A DNA stretch of 64,000 bases from Bacteroidales bacterium (GCA_017551725.1 JAFZKY010000057.1:1-64000); one strand, 5' to 3'. Shown: positions 9,081 to 17,687, numbered from the stretch's first letter. A program made the numbers and translations. Notes: generated by a model from the letters alone, not told the origin.

Positions 9081-9944
9081 TCAGTGCGGAAGCCCATCCA
9101 GCACCCTCTTCAAATGGGGACAGTCGTTTATTTGTTCCTTAAAACTTGCTCCCGGGCTACCTTTCATAGAATACCATCCTTCTTTTGTTTTGTATGTAAC
9201 ATCCACAAACAAGGATTGTGACAACGCATACATCAGATACTTGTAGGGCATGAGCAAAGTCTTAACACCTCCTGCCGCATTTGTGGAATCGACATATACT
9301 TCATTTTCATATACAACATCCAGCACAGTATTTACACTATCATAGAAAGTGATTTGAATACTTTCCATCCGAATATCCTCGTAGTTGGTGATGACAATAC
9401 TGGAAAGAGGTTCTTCATCATCTTTTCCGGCAGTCAGGATTACATTGGCAAAGTGCCAAGGGGCTTGCCAAGATGTAGGTATAATAGTGTAGCACATAAG
9501 TTCTATATCTGTTGAGGATACTGTTTGCCATTCTACGAAGCGGCTGATTGACTCGCCGGAACAATTGCATTGATAAAACCGGTCATCCTGCGATGCTTGA
9601 AACAAGAAATTGGACGCTGTAGCCCGCATCATCAGGGTGAATTCAAACACGGAATCATTGGCGATGACATCAGCCATTCGGTCTATCATCCGGCACACCT
9701 GACCGGAATGGGCTTCAACAGATTGTGTACTATCCTCAAAAAGATAATACACAGAATCTATCAAATTGATCAGCGATACCCTTTGGCTGTCATTGATGTC
9801 ATAACCTGCCGCCCAATCCCGTAGGAAATTTGGCCAACGAACTTGCTTGGTTTCTTCAGCTGTCTTTGGGGGTGTGGCGCAAGCTAAGTATGCGACGATG
9901 CAAAGGAGAATAATTGCGAATTTGGTGAAGATTCTTTGTTTCAT
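9081..9944 (-). CDS. Putative lipoprotein, function unknown
   Basis: A 287-residue protein with an N-terminal signal and a lipobox-like 'AYLACA' (Cys about residue 22), so it is probably membrane-anchored in the periplasm or outer membrane. The mature part has no motif I recognise; it is Thr/Asp-rich with repeated short beta-like stretches and a 'CNCSGES' segment. It is the last gene of a minus-strand cluster starting at 11955, with a 79-bp gap from the preceding small membrane protein. Confidence 0.7.
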   Translation of the reverse strand: MKQRIFTKFAIILLCIVAYLACATPPKTAEETKQVRWPNFLRDWAAGYDINDSQRVSLINLIDSVYYLFEDSTQSVEAHSGQVCRMIDRMADVIANDSVFEFTLMMRATASNFLFQASQDDRFYQCNCSGESISRFVEWQTVSSTDIELMCYTIIPTSWQAPWHFANVILTAGKDDEEPLSSIVITNYEDIRMESIQITFYDSVNTVLDVVYENEVYVDSTNAAGGVKTLLMPYKYLMYALSQSLFVDVTYKTKEGWYSMKGSPGASFKEQINDCPHLKRVLDGLPH

Positions 9945-10023
9945 TGTTCTTGCGTTTTTTTTTCACATTTATCGGTAACATCACTGATTTTTTCAAAACA
10001 AGTTCACAGATGTGTGGATTCTT

Positions 10024-10389
10024 TCAATCAATGGCTAAATACAGTATTGCTGCCACAAGAACAGTCCAAAGGAACGTCAGCACAAAGAAAAGAATAGTAA
10101 GCCAGCGTTTGTGTATTCTTGAGATGTGGAGCAGAGCCCCTCCTGCGGCAGCGGTAATGGCGTAGCACACAAGGGTGCTCATCACCCGTAGCCCCGGTGT
10201 TAAAATGATGCAGCCCTCTGGGTTGAACAGGTCTCTGAAAATAACATTCAGATGGCCTTGCAACAACACAGGGGTAAATAGCGCAACCAATATGGTCATT
10301 ATCAGGAGAACCACTTTGTCTGTTTTGCTCAGTGTGTCTGGGTTATTATTTGTTTCTTTGTTGGTGTTCATATTTGGGGTTTTAGACAT
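10024..10389 (-). CDS. Small membrane protein with three predicted helices
   Basis: 121 residues. A polar Asn/Thr-rich N-terminus (about 25 residues) is followed by three hydrophobic helices (about 27-44, 65-88 and 95-119). No family recognised. It begins 8 bp after the stop of the preceding membrane gene, so it is very likely co-transcribed in the 11955-to-9081 operon. An alternative ATG at 10371 would remove six residues. Confidence 0.65.
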   Translation of the reverse strand: MSKTPNMNTNKETNNNPDTLSKTDKVVLLIMTILVALFTPVLLQGHLNVIFRDLFNPEGCIILTPGLRVMSTLVCYAITAAAGGALLHISRIHKRWLTILFFVLTFLWTVLVAAILYLAID

Positions 10390-10397
10390 AATCTGCC

Positions 10398-10637
10398 CTA
10401 AAAATCATCCGACCTATCTGACGGGGAGATGGGTTTCTCTGCTTTTGTTGTCTGCTGATCAACAACATCATTCTTCTCCGTTGTCTGCTGTTTCTTTTTC
10501 TTTTCGTTTCCAAAATAAATCAACACAATGCCCAAAGCTAACCAAAACAAAGGGCCAAAGACACTATGTCCAGCGGCAAGGCCACCTATCAAGGCGAGAC
10601 CACCTATTGCTGTAAAAATATAACCTGCAATCTTCAT
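10398..10637 (-). CDS. Small membrane protein with two helices and a charged tail
   Basis: 79 residues. Two hydrophobic segments (about 5-23 and 27-43) are followed by 'NEKKKKQQ' and a polar tail probably facing the cytoplasm. Its ATG overlaps the stop codon of the upstream gene by four bases (10634-10637), which points to coupled translation. No homology recognised. Confidence 0.65.
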   Translation of the reverse strand: MKIAGYIFTAIGGLALIGGLAAGHSVFGPLFWLALGIVLIYFGNEKKKKQQTTEKNDVVDQQTTKAEKPISPSDRSDDF

Positions 10638-10828
10638 AATGATTCCCCCATTTCCTTAGGTTCAACATTTTCGATTTTCTTTGAACAAAGCACTGCAATC
10701 AAGCCGATGACAACATTGAACAGCGAAATGGCGAATGCCAGTCCAAAGCCTATTTTCCGGGTGCGACCCAAGCAGCCTACGCCATACGCGAGACCGACTG
10801 CTATAAGTAGTAAAAATACGTATTCCAT
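10634..10828 (-). CDS. Small membrane protein with two helices
   Basis: 64 residues with two hydrophobic segments (about 2-20 and 27-48) and a short charged C-terminus. It starts two bases after the stop of the 10831-11955 gene and overlaps the next gene, so it sits in the middle of a tightly packed operon. No family recognised; the layout suggests a subunit of a membrane assembly (inference). Confidence 0.65.
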   Translation of the reverse strand: MEYVFLLLIAVGLAYGVGCLGRTRKIGFGLAFAISLFNVVIGLIAVLCSKKIENVEPKEMGESL

Positions 10829-10830
10829 AT

Positions 10831-11955
10831 TTAGATTAAATTTGTGATTATTCCCGCTTCATCTATCACCAGTCTGCGATCGAGGGGTATGTACTTGGCT
10901 TCACCATAACGCCCCGTAATATAGTAGTTCTTGGCCAAATCGTCGCTGAAGCGGCTCACGAAGGCGGCACGGATACGGCTGCACTTTTCGTTGATGGAGT
11001 TGCGGGTGGAGTCCACCAGCTCGTCGATGCTCTGCTCCATCTTGGCCGAATCGCAACGGTCTGATATACGATAGTAAATCCGCAACAGTTCTTCCCGATA
11101 GTCAATCAATTCCTTGAACCGCAACCCTTTGGGATGGCGCAAATAGAAGAAATAGACCACTTTGGAAAGGGTTGGCATGGAGATTTCCATATTGTTGTAG
11201 TCGGACAGGATTATACGGAAGTCCTGGGTTATTCGCAAGGCACTCAGTTTGGGTTCGGGCAGCGAAATGAGTCTCTTTATCACAAAATCCTCCACGCCCA
11301 TCAATTGTAGCTCCTTGATGCGTTGCTGTATCTCGCCTGCGAGTAAGTCTATCCTTTCATTATCCGCCTTGTCTCTGGGGTCTGTCTGTTGGTTCTCGCG
11401 TATGCGGCTCCTACGTATGGGAATATCTTCGATAAGAGTACTATGGAATATATTCGCATCAAGACGAGGCACATGCGCGATGGCGGTCAACAACCGTTCA
11501 AATTGGGTGTCGTCCCTGTACAGAAGCGGAAACAGCGTGAAAATATGGCCGTCAGAGGAGGTCTCTTCATATCGCATCAGCAGGGGTGGTTCAATGGTGT
11601 GCAGAGGCAATTCAGGCATTTCGTTCTCCTTGTCTATCCTGTAAGAGAGGATTTCCCGGTAGGAATCTTGAACCCAAGACGGATCGGACTTTGCTTTTTC
11701 CACCCATTCGGAATCCGTTTCCGGCCGGTTGTATTTCATCTTTTGTGCCAATTTGTCCAACATCAGTGGCAAATACGTAAATGATTCGCCCAAAATATTG
11801 ACAACCGTCTCCATATTCTTGTGAAAGTACAGGTTGATCTCCTCATTGGCGCAAGACTCAACATATATGATTATTCCATATAGAGGCTCAAAAGGCAGGT
11901 CTCGACTGAACAACGCCTTTTGACTATGGACTTCTTTCGATGGTGTAATATTCAT
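10831..11955 (-). CDS. Conserved-looking soluble protein, function unknown
   Basis: 374 residues with no signal peptide and no membrane helix, hence probably cytoplasmic. It is rich in charged helices. Notable stretches are 'VYFFYLRHPKGLRFKEL', 'YREELLRIYYRISDR' and a C-terminal 'YYITGRYGEAKYIPLDRRLV'. I chose ATG 11955 because a -7 box (CAAAAATA read on the minus strand, 11992-11999) lies directly upstream; the longer frame to 11994 would begin inside this promoter with TTG. It heads an operon with three small membrane proteins and a lipoprotein. I cannot assign a function. Confidence 0.7.
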   Translation of the reverse strand: MNITPSKEVHSQKALFSRDLPFEPLYGIIIYVESCANEEINLYFHKNMETVVNILGESFTYLPLMLDKLAQKMKYNRPETDSEWVEKAKSDPSWVQDSYREILSYRIDKENEMPELPLHTIEPPLLMRYEETSSDGHIFTLFPLLYRDDTQFERLLTAIAHVPRLDANIFHSTLIEDIPIRRSRIRENQQTDPRDKADNERIDLLAGEIQQRIKELQLMGVEDFVIKRLISLPEPKLSALRITQDFRIILSDYNNMEISMPTLSKVVYFFYLRHPKGLRFKELIDYREELLRIYYRISDRCDSAKMEQSIDELVDSTRNSINEKCSRIRAAFVSRFSDDLAKNYYITGRYGEAKYIPLDRRLVIDEAGIITNLI

Positions 11956-11991
11956 GATATGAGCACTCTTTCTTATGATTAAGAACTGGCG

Positions 11992-11999
11992 CAAAAATA
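11992..11999 (-). promoter_or_regulatory. -7 box TATTTTTG for the 11955-to-9081 operon
   Basis: The minus strand reads TATTTTTG, a match to the Bacteroidota -7 consensus TAnnTTTG, about 37 bases before the chosen ATG at 11955. No clear -33 TTTG was identified. Confidence 0.5.
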
Positions 12000-12076
12000 C
12001 GATATTTCGGGTAATAAGGGATGTGTTTGCAAGGCTTGCAAAATGTTACGTTTTTTTGGGGTTATTAAAAAAAAAG

Positions 12077-12084
12077 TATTTTTG
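12077..12084 (+). promoter_or_regulatory. -7 box TATTTTTG before the 12107 gene
   Basis: TATTTTTG followed by GC, 23 bases before the ATG at 12107. It matches TAnnTTTG. It supports ATG 12107 over the longer upstream-open frame. Confidence 0.5.
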
Positions 12085-12106
12085 CGGAAATTATAATTTC
12101 GGGTTT

Positions 12107-12640
12107 ATGAAAGTTAAAACAACCGCTCTCATAGCCGCCCTTGGGTGTTGCATGATTATTTCGATTCTTATGCTTATATGCCACGATAAAAAAAACAACA
12201 CTCCAAAAGAGTACATAGAACGAATAGATGTTTCTTCTTATACGAGTATAGAAGACATCAAATTGGCAAGTGCATTTGCTGCAGGTGCATTTGATTTGTC
12301 CACTTATCAGGAGGCACAACAATTTGTTCAAAAACGAATTGAAGATAAGATACGTTTCTCAGACTTTTCCAGAAAAGATATTTATGCAACAGAAGAAAAA
12401 GTGTCAAAAAGCGCTAAATTGATAAAAATATCTGATTTGCAAGACAAGAATAGTGTTCAGCAATATATTCTTTACGCCTCAAAAGATAAAAGAGTAATCT
12501 ACTCTGTTGCTGCATTCTCTCAAGGAGATACTGCCATTTTGAAAGGAACGTTGATAACAGTAATTCCGAAATTCAACGAAGATGGGAAAGTCAAAGGGAA
12601 AATGAATCAAGGTCGTCAAATCTTTATTCCTAATTTTTGA
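12107..12640 (+). CDS. Small membrane-anchored or exported protein, function unknown
   Basis: 177 residues. Residues about 5-26 form a hydrophobic signal or anchor ('TALIAALGCCMIISILMLIC') with several Cys that could be a lipobox, although the context is not canonical. The rest is polar and Lys-rich, with a central 'VQKRIEDKIRFSDFSRKDIY' and a beta-rich end. The gene is AT-rich. It is monocistronic, between its own -7 box and the ZorA-like gene. No family recognised. Confidence 0.6.
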   Translation: MKVKTTALIAALGCCMIISILMLICHDKKNNTPKEYIERIDVSSYTSIEDIKLASAFAAGAFDLSTYQEAQQFVQKRIEDKIRFSDFSRKDIYATEEKVSKSAKLIKISDLQDKNSVQQYILYASKDKRVIYSVAAFSQGDTAILKGTLITVIPKFNEDGKVKGKMNQGRQIFIPNF

Positions 12641-12787
12641 TGTTTTTTTTATGAAGAACTTTTTTGTCAATAATTACTTTTTTTTACAATTCTTCCTCTC
12701 TATGTCCACATCATACCGTGTAAATTCAACAAGAATTCGAACTTCAGAATGCTATAACGAATAATTACCAAACTAACAAAGAAAAAT

Positions 12788-14365
12788 ATGGGCAACATTT
12801 TTGCAAAACTGGATGCTTTTACTATTATTCTGACACTGGCAGTAATCGCCATATATGTCATTTTCGCTATATATGTTAAGCAGAAAAAAAACAAGGGACA
12901 ATTAGAAGCAAAGAGAAGATGGATTGAACAACTACCATCCTTATTGTCTACCGTTGGTGTGTTAGGGACCTTTGTTGGTATTACTAAAGGTCTTATCGGC
13001 TTTAATACTGATGACATAGCAGGGAGTATTCCAACACTGTTGGGGGGTCTAAGTACGGCATTCTTTACCTCTCTTGCAGGTATGATTGGTTCCTTGTTAC
13101 TTTCAAGACAGGTTAATCACTTCTATGACGAAATTGAGAGGGGTGTCTCTGATGCAACTTCGGCAGCTTCAATGGTTGTAACAGCAATTCAAACACTTGT
13201 TGGTGAGTATCAGAAACAAACACAATCTCAAAACACTTTTTTCTTAGCAATTGAAGGGAAAATAAGGGAAATCGAAAAGAACATAGCAAGTTTAGAATCC
13301 AATCAAGTTAGAATATCTGAAATAGATTCAATAAAAACAGGGCTTGAAGAAAATATTATTCCAAGTTTGAGAAAAACTCAAGAACAGACAAACGACATAG
13401 CAAAGACAAGTGTGGAAATTAAAGATTCTGTTGGGATAATCCTATCAAATACAGAATCTGTAGTGAAAGTTGTTCCTGATGTTCAGCGAATCAATGCTAA
13501 TCTTGGTGAGATATTGGATATTGAGGGAACAATGCCCACTCAGATGGATGAGTTGTCCGATAAAGTGACCAAGCTAACAGAGAGGTTGCATGGTGAAGTG
13601 GTAGAGATTGAGGATGCAATGGGCAAAACAAACAGCCTCTTGGAAATGAAGTTCGATGAGTTTACCGAACTGTTAAAGAAGAGCAACACGGAAGCATTGG
13701 TTGAGGTGATGAAGAAAGTGACCGAGGAGTTCCAAAAACAAATGGGCGAACTAATCAACAAACTGGTACAGGAGAATTTCGACCAACTCAATAAGAGCGT
13801 TGAACAACTAAACACTTGGCAGAAAGAGAACAAGGAAATGATAACCTCTTTGACCGAGCAATACAAACAAATGGCAGACAATTTTGATGCCACTTCCACC
13901 ACGCTCACCAAGGTTGGTGGTGATACTAAATTATTGGTAAGTGATGGCGGCAAATTGAAACAGATAATCGATGCTCTAAACAAGGTTTTGATAGAAGATA
14001 CCAAGTTTATCGAGGTCTCAACAAAGTTAGCTGATACTGCCACTCTGACAAAAGATAATATGCAAAAGTTTGATGATTCAACTAAGTCGTTAAATGAATG
14101 GGTGAAGAAGCAAAGGAACTTTGTCGATGGTGTCAATCTGCTTATCAACAAACTTGATGAAATCAACAAGATTAACGATTACAGCGAAGAATTCTGGAAG
14201 AACACCAAGATGGGGTTGAATGATGCTGTAGGTAGCATACGAGGCAGCATAGATGCCCTCAACAATGAGATTGGTGAATTGGATGAGCATTTCTATCAGA
14301 GATTAAACGCCACCTTGTCAGAGTTGGATACTTGTATGCAGGCAATGATTCAAGGAAGGAGGTAG
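12788..14365 (+). CDS. zorA: ZorA-like MotA/TolQ/ExbB proton-channel protein with long coiled-coil tail
   Basis: A 525-residue inner-membrane protein. One helix at about 11-30, then the MotA/TolQ/ExbB channel core: helix about 49-70 ('PSLLSTVGVLGTFVGITKGL') and helix about 82-106 ('LLGGLSTAFFTSLAGMIGSL'). A very long cytoplasmic alpha-helical tail (about 115-520) follows, with heptad-like spacing. In Zorya phage defence, ZorA forms the pentameric stator-like channel and its tail senses or signals inside the cell (established). The partner ZorB follows after 3 bp and an HNH nuclease after that, which argues for Zorya rather than flagellar or Ton motors. AT-rich composition contrasts with the core genes and suggests acquisition. 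Assignment is by architecture and context. Confidence 0.85.
   Translation: MGNIFAKLDAFTIILTLAVIAIYVIFAIYVKQKKNKGQLEAKRRWIEQLPSLLSTVGVLGTFVGITKGLIGFNTDDIAGSIPTLLGGLSTAFFTSLAGMIGSLLLSRQVNHFYDEIERGVSDATSAASMVVTAIQTLVGEYQKQTQSQNTFFLAIEGKIREIEKNIASLESNQVRISEIDSIKTGLEENIIPSLRKTQEQTNDIAKTSVEIKDSVGIILSNTESVVKVVPDVQRINANLGEILDIEGTMPTQMDELSDKVTKLTERLHGEVVEIEDAMGKTNSLLEMKFDEFTELLKKSNTEALVEVMKKVTEEFQKQMGELINKLVQENFDQLNKSVEQLNTWQKENKEMITSLTEQYKQMADNFDATSTTLTKVGGDTKLLVSDGGKLKQIIDALNKVLIEDTKFIEVSTKLADTATLTKDNMQKFDDSTKSLNEWVKKQRNFVDGVNLLINKLDEINKINDYSEEFWKNTKMGLNDAVGSIRGSIDALNNEIGELDEHFYQRLNATLSELDTCMQAMIQGRR
14356..14363 (+). promoter_or_regulatory. Strong Shine-Dalgarno AAGGAGGT before zorB
   Basis: AAGGAGGT lies five bases before the ATG at 14369, inside the last codons of zorA. 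Bacteroidota genes seldom rely on strong SD sites, so this one decides the zorB start and hints at a different origin of the operon. Confidence 0.6.
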
Positions 14366-14368
14366 TCT

Positions 14369-15082
14369 ATGGCAAGGTCAAATGTATGGATGTCTGTATC
14401 CGACCTAATGACAGGACTAATGATAATATTCCTGTTTGTTGCTGTTTCTTATATGGTAAAGGTACAGGACAATCAATCTGTCTTGACAAATTATGTGGAC
14501 ACTAAGAAAAACCTTCACGAAAAGTTAGTGAGTGAGTTTGCAGGTGATACAGCACGATGGCAAATGTCTATCGGAAAAGACCTGACAATGAAGTTCGAGA
14601 ATCCGACTGTGCTTTTTGCATCGGGCGAATGGGAACTGACAGACCCGTTTAAGGACATATTGGAAGAATTTCTTCCTCGATACTTCAACATTCTTCTAAA
14701 AGATACTCTACGGGATAGGATTCAAGAAATACGAATTGAAGGACACACTGATGATGTCCCCATTCCAAAGTTAGACCAAGATCCATATATTGCTAATATT
14801 ATCCTTTCTCAGAGAAGGGCGTTGAGTGTGGTAAAATATTTCCGAGATTTGCCTGTGTTTCAAGAATACAACGAGGAGGAACAACGGCTAATCAAATATT
14901 GGTTGACGGCCAACGGATTCTCCTATGGTAAGTCATTAGACGAAAATGGAGAATATACAATGTTGTCTGGTAGTCCAATCAATAGGGAATTATCAAGGCG
15001 TGTAGAAATCCGTGTTGTTACAAGTGGTGATGAGATATTGGAGAGTTTCGTGGAAAAAAATGAGAAAGGATTATTAAAATGA
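14369..15082 (+). CDS. zorB: ZorB-like MotB/OmpA-family stator protein
   Basis: 237 residues. A short cytoplasmic N-terminus leads to one transmembrane helix (about 13-30) preceded by Asp12 in 'SVSDLMTGLM', the position of the proton-carrying Asp of MotB/ZorB. The periplasmic part is an OmpA-like peptidoglycan-binding domain with 'IEGHTDD' (123-129), 'LSQRRALSV' (146-154) and 'NRELSRRVEIRV'. It would anchor the ZorA ring to the cell wall and pass ion-driven motion to ZorA (known for Zorya). It starts 3 bp after zorA and overlaps the HNH gene by 4 bp. Confidence 0.87.
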   Translation: MARSNVWMSVSDLMTGLMIIFLFVAVSYMVKVQDNQSVLTNYVDTKKNLHEKLVSEFAGDTARWQMSIGKDLTMKFENPTVLFASGEWELTDPFKDILEEFLPRYFNILLKDTLRDRIQEIRIEGHTDDVPIPKLDQDPYIANIILSQRRALSVVKYFRDLPVFQEYNEEEQRLIKYWLTANGFSYGKSLDENGEYTMLSGSPINRELSRRVEIRVVTSGDEILESFVEKNEKGLLK

Positions 15083-15933
15083 GTGATACTCCGATATATG
15101 ATTTCAAAAAGTTAAAGGCCGCATTAGAGGGCCTTGGATACACTCTTGGTGAAGCTAAACCATACATTCCACTTGAAGTTACAGATGTCAATCTTTCAAA
15201 TATTCAAAGTGGAGAGGTAGAAATTACCAATGAAGGAATCTTCTATGTCAACCCCGATAAAGGGAACAAGCAGCAGATATTTCTCTATATGCGCAATTAT
15301 GATATAGCATCATATGGCAAACCTCGATTCCATATTACAAACTGTGAAACTCTGAAATCAATAGGTACGAAGAAGTATAGACGAGCGAACACCGGAACAG
15401 TAATGGTGTATGATACGAGTCGGGAAAAAGATGTGGAGGTCTCAGGATTACCGCTTTGCAAGAACTGTCTGAAAATCATTCGTGCTGCAAGACAACTCGA
15501 ATATGGATATGATATGACATCTGACGAATTTGAACGGATACTTCGGGAGGCAGGAGTGAATGCCGAGAATGACAATGATCCAGATACGGACTTGGAAGGG
15601 TACACATGGAAATGGCAAAAAATATCAGAAGCATATAGAACAAAAAAGAACTATACCTGTGAGATTTGTGGATTCCATCCAGAAAGCAGAATGGATAGAC
15701 AATTCGTACACGTTCATCACAGGGACGGTAGAAAAACAAATAACAGAGAAAGCAACTTGCAATGCCTATGTATCGCTTGCCATTCTAATGTTAATCCAAC
15801 TCACCAAGAAAATTTTTCCAAGGGTGCTAATAGGGTTATGTTAGATTCTTTCAAGAAGAAATATCCGAATGCGGGTACTATAAATCAGCAGAAGTCAAAC
15901 AATCCATCAAACGATAACGATTTCCCATTCTAA
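15079..15933 (+). CDS. HNH endonuclease, putative effector of the ZorAB operon (ZorE-like role)
   Basis: 284 residues, soluble. The N-terminal 180 residues include a Cys pair (C127, C130 in 'PLCKNC') of unknown role. The C-terminal HNH fold has C194/C197 ('CEIC'), the His motif 'VHVHHRDG' (H211, H213, H214), Asn226 and C231/C234 ('CIACH'), a complete metal- and zinc-binding set. ATG overlaps the zorB stop (ATGA). Type II Zorya uses ZorE, an HNH nuclease, as effector; this protein fills that position but its N-terminal half is not something I can equate with ZorE, and no ZorC/ZorD (type I) or type III genes follow. It could be a compact Zorya variant. Its last residues are a polar Asn/Ser tail. 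Confidence 0.8.
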   Translation: MSDTPIYDFKKLKAALEGLGYTLGEAKPYIPLEVTDVNLSNIQSGEVEITNEGIFYVNPDKGNKQQIFLYMRNYDIASYGKPRFHITNCETLKSIGTKKYRRANTGTVMVYDTSREKDVEVSGLPLCKNCLKIIRAARQLEYGYDMTSDEFERILREAGVNAENDNDPDTDLEGYTWKWQKISEAYRTKKNYTCEICGFHPESRMDRQFVHVHHRDGRKTNNRESNLQCLCIACHSNVNPTHQENFSKGANRVMLDSFKKKYPNAGTINQQKSNNPSNDNDFPF

Positions 15934-15956
15934 CAACAATGTTTATGCTTATTTAT

Positions 15957-16760
15957 TTACAACCTGTATAATCCAAATCCTCCAATCACTGCCATGTCAT
16001 TTAATGAATCTTCGCTATCGGCTTCTTCTATTGCATTATAGATCAATAGAGAACCGCTATCTTTTTCAATTGTAGGTGTAACCAAACACAAGATATTTTC
16101 AATAAAAAATTGCAGGCAAGCAATCTGAGCTCCGCCTTTGTCGATAGATTTGTATGCCATATAACCCATCATATCCACATCAGGCACCAAGTCTTGTTGG
16201 AGATAATAGTCTCGCTGTAGATTCAAAATTGCGGATGGGAGCATATATTCATCTCCGTGGTCATATCGAGGATTTCCAATTTGATAGCCTTCAGCTGCAT
16301 CATCCTTTTTATAGAAGAAGTTTTCTATTGTTTTTATGGTAGGTCCATCATAGGCAAATAGGAACTTGTTAGCCACTCCCATTTTAGCAAGTGTTTCAAA
16401 AGCACTCAGCGTATTTTGAAACGCCCCTTTATCAATTCTTGTTTTTACTTCAATTACGGCTTTGACTGCCACACTTGGCACAATCTTTATGCTGCCAAAA
16501 GAATATAACGGAGAAAACTCGATTTGGTCGTAAATGATAATGTCGCACTGTCCCGATAATTTACTATCACATTCAACAAAACCTTGACATATATCAAATC
16601 GTTTCGGCAAAACATCTACTAAAAATGACCGTAGAATATCTTCTGCGATAAGACCATAATACAGATTATTGTTGTAAACGATACTTTTTGCTTGCATTAA
16701 CAAGGAATGTAGCTCTAACACTTTCTGCCTAAAATAAATGTTTTGACGATACTTTTTCAT
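15957..16760 (-). CDS. DUF6602-like protein with PD-(D/E)XK nuclease-type core
   Basis: 267 residues, no signal or membrane helix. The N-terminal helix ends in 'LIAEDILRSFL' (E40). Then comes 'GQCDIIIYDQ' (D73) and 'AVKAVIEVKTRI' (E104-x-K106). The order E...D...ExK matches the PD-(D/E)XK nuclease fold, and the phrase set resembles DUF6602, often seen in defence islands. The C-terminal half is all polar or helical with no further motif. It is convergent with the HNH gene (23 bp apart) and lies downstream of the TOPRIM/ATPase pair on the same strand, separated by 123 bp. It could be their third component or a stand-alone nuclease; both are inference. Confidence 0.65.
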   Translation of the reverse strand: MKKYRQNIYFRQKVLELHSLLMQAKSIVYNNNLYYGLIAEDILRSFLVDVLPKRFDICQGFVECDSKLSGQCDIIIYDQIEFSPLYSFGSIKIVPSVAVKAVIEVKTRIDKGAFQNTLSAFETLAKMGVANKFLFAYDGPTIKTIENFFYKKDDAAEGYQIGNPRYDHGDEYMLPSAILNLQRDYYLQQDLVPDVDMMGYMAYKSIDKGGAQIACLQFFIENILCLVTPTIEKDSGSLLIYNAIEEADSEDSLNDMAVIGGFGLYRL

Positions 16761-16861
16761 GACTCAGTAGTATTAAAGGACAGTTCTTCCGAAAGCAAGT
16801 ACTTCTCGTCCTCGGTCAATGGTTTCTTAAAAACAGAGAATGACGGGTCTTCATAACGCAA
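16757..16861 (-). CDS. Possible 34-residue small ORF coupled to the DUF6602 gene
   Basis: A frame with TTG start (16859-16861) encodes a charged peptide beginning 'LRYEDPSFSVF' (first residue read as Met if used), and its TGA overlaps the ATG of the next gene (TCATGA). The frame is open further upstream into the TOPRIM gene. It may be a leader peptide, a small partner, or chance. The overlap is the only support. Confidence 0.25.
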   Translation of the reverse strand: MRYEDPSFSVFKKPLTEDEKYLLSEELSFNTTES

Positions 16862-16883
16862 GCATTCTTTTTTCTCACCCCCG

Positions 16884-17687
16884 CTATTTCTCGTACGATT
16901 CCTCCAACTTCCTCTTCAGCCCCTCAACCCCATAATAATCCAACGCGTAAATGGGAAATGCACTTAACACGGCGACTTCAGGGCATTTGTGGGTGATGTG
17001 TTTCTCCAGTTGCTTCTTGAAAATGGTGCTTTGAGACTCTATTTGTTTGGGCAAATCATAGACATCATTCACCAAATAATTCATTTTGGAGACATGGGCA
17101 CGAATGAGCTCTTGCCATACCTCCTTGGTGTATTGGTTGATGTTGGTCAACTGTGGGCGACATTCTTGTGCCGAAACTGTCTTGTAGTGAGGCTCGTTCA
17201 TGCAGGCTTCAAACTCCTGACAAGTGTCTTTATAAGGACAGTTCGACCGCTTGCATTTCACGGTGAGCCTCTTGAAACTCTCCATGTCTTTGTAATGACG
17301 TATCGCTTCCAGCATCGGATAACTGATATAGAGCAATCCGTTTTCAGTTTCGTTGTCGAAATAGCCAAGCATCTCCTGTAGTTTGCCATCATCGGCCATG
17401 GTGGAGTGGGCATCATAGTCGAAGAACAAATAAACAGATGCAAAACTGTCGCGATTGTAGTCGTGCAAGATGGCGGCGTTGGCTTCGTTTCGCTCTTTGA
17501 GGAGGTTAACCATGTCGTACGCGAAATTCTCAGCCTTCAATTGCTTGTATAGCTGGTAAATTTCGGCTTCATAGACGCACTTCACCGAAATCCTTTTGCC
17601 GAGAAAATGCTGTTCGAGTTTGTCCACATAGATGGACTCGGCCCGAACACCCTCAAGCACAAACAGATGTAACTCACTACTCGACAT
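16884..17687 (-). CDS. TOPRIM-like (RloB/DUF4435/AriB-type) protein paired with ATPase
   Basis: 267 residues from the ATG at 17687 (other in-frame ATGs at 17696 and upstream). The start has 'LHLFVLEGVRAES' with Glu12 after a beta-strand, and further on 'VYLFFDYDAHS' with D90-x-D92. Glu followed by DxD is the TOPRIM metal-binding signature of OLD-family nucleases. 'YISYPMLEAIRHY' is typical of such small partners of ABC-type ATPases. The gene overlaps the 3' end of the ATPase gene by 11 bp, so they form one unit. The layout (ATPase then TOPRIM) is that of PARIS AriA-AriB, an anti-anti-restriction abortive system. Sequence identity with AriB cannot be judged here; RloB is an alternative. Confidence 0.6.
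   Translation of the reverse strand: MSSSELHLFVLEGVRAESIYVDKLEQHFLGKRISVKCVYEAEIYQLYKQLKAENFAYDMVNLLKERNEANAAILHDYNRDSFASVYLFFDYDAHSTMADDGKLQEMLGYFDNETENGLLYISYPMLEAIRHYKDMESFKRLTVKCKRSNCPYKDTCQEFEACMNEPHYKTVSAQECRPQLTNINQYTKEVWQELIRAHVSKMNYLVNDVYDLPKQIESQSTIFKKQLEKHITHKCPEVAVLSAFPIYALDYYGVEGLKRKLEESYEK

Noticed and set aside
12788-15082. Flagellar MotAB or TonB-type ExbB/D
   Set aside because: The tail of the first protein is far too long for MotA or ExbB, the second has a full OmpA domain, no flagellar genes are near, and an HNH nuclease is coupled to the pair.
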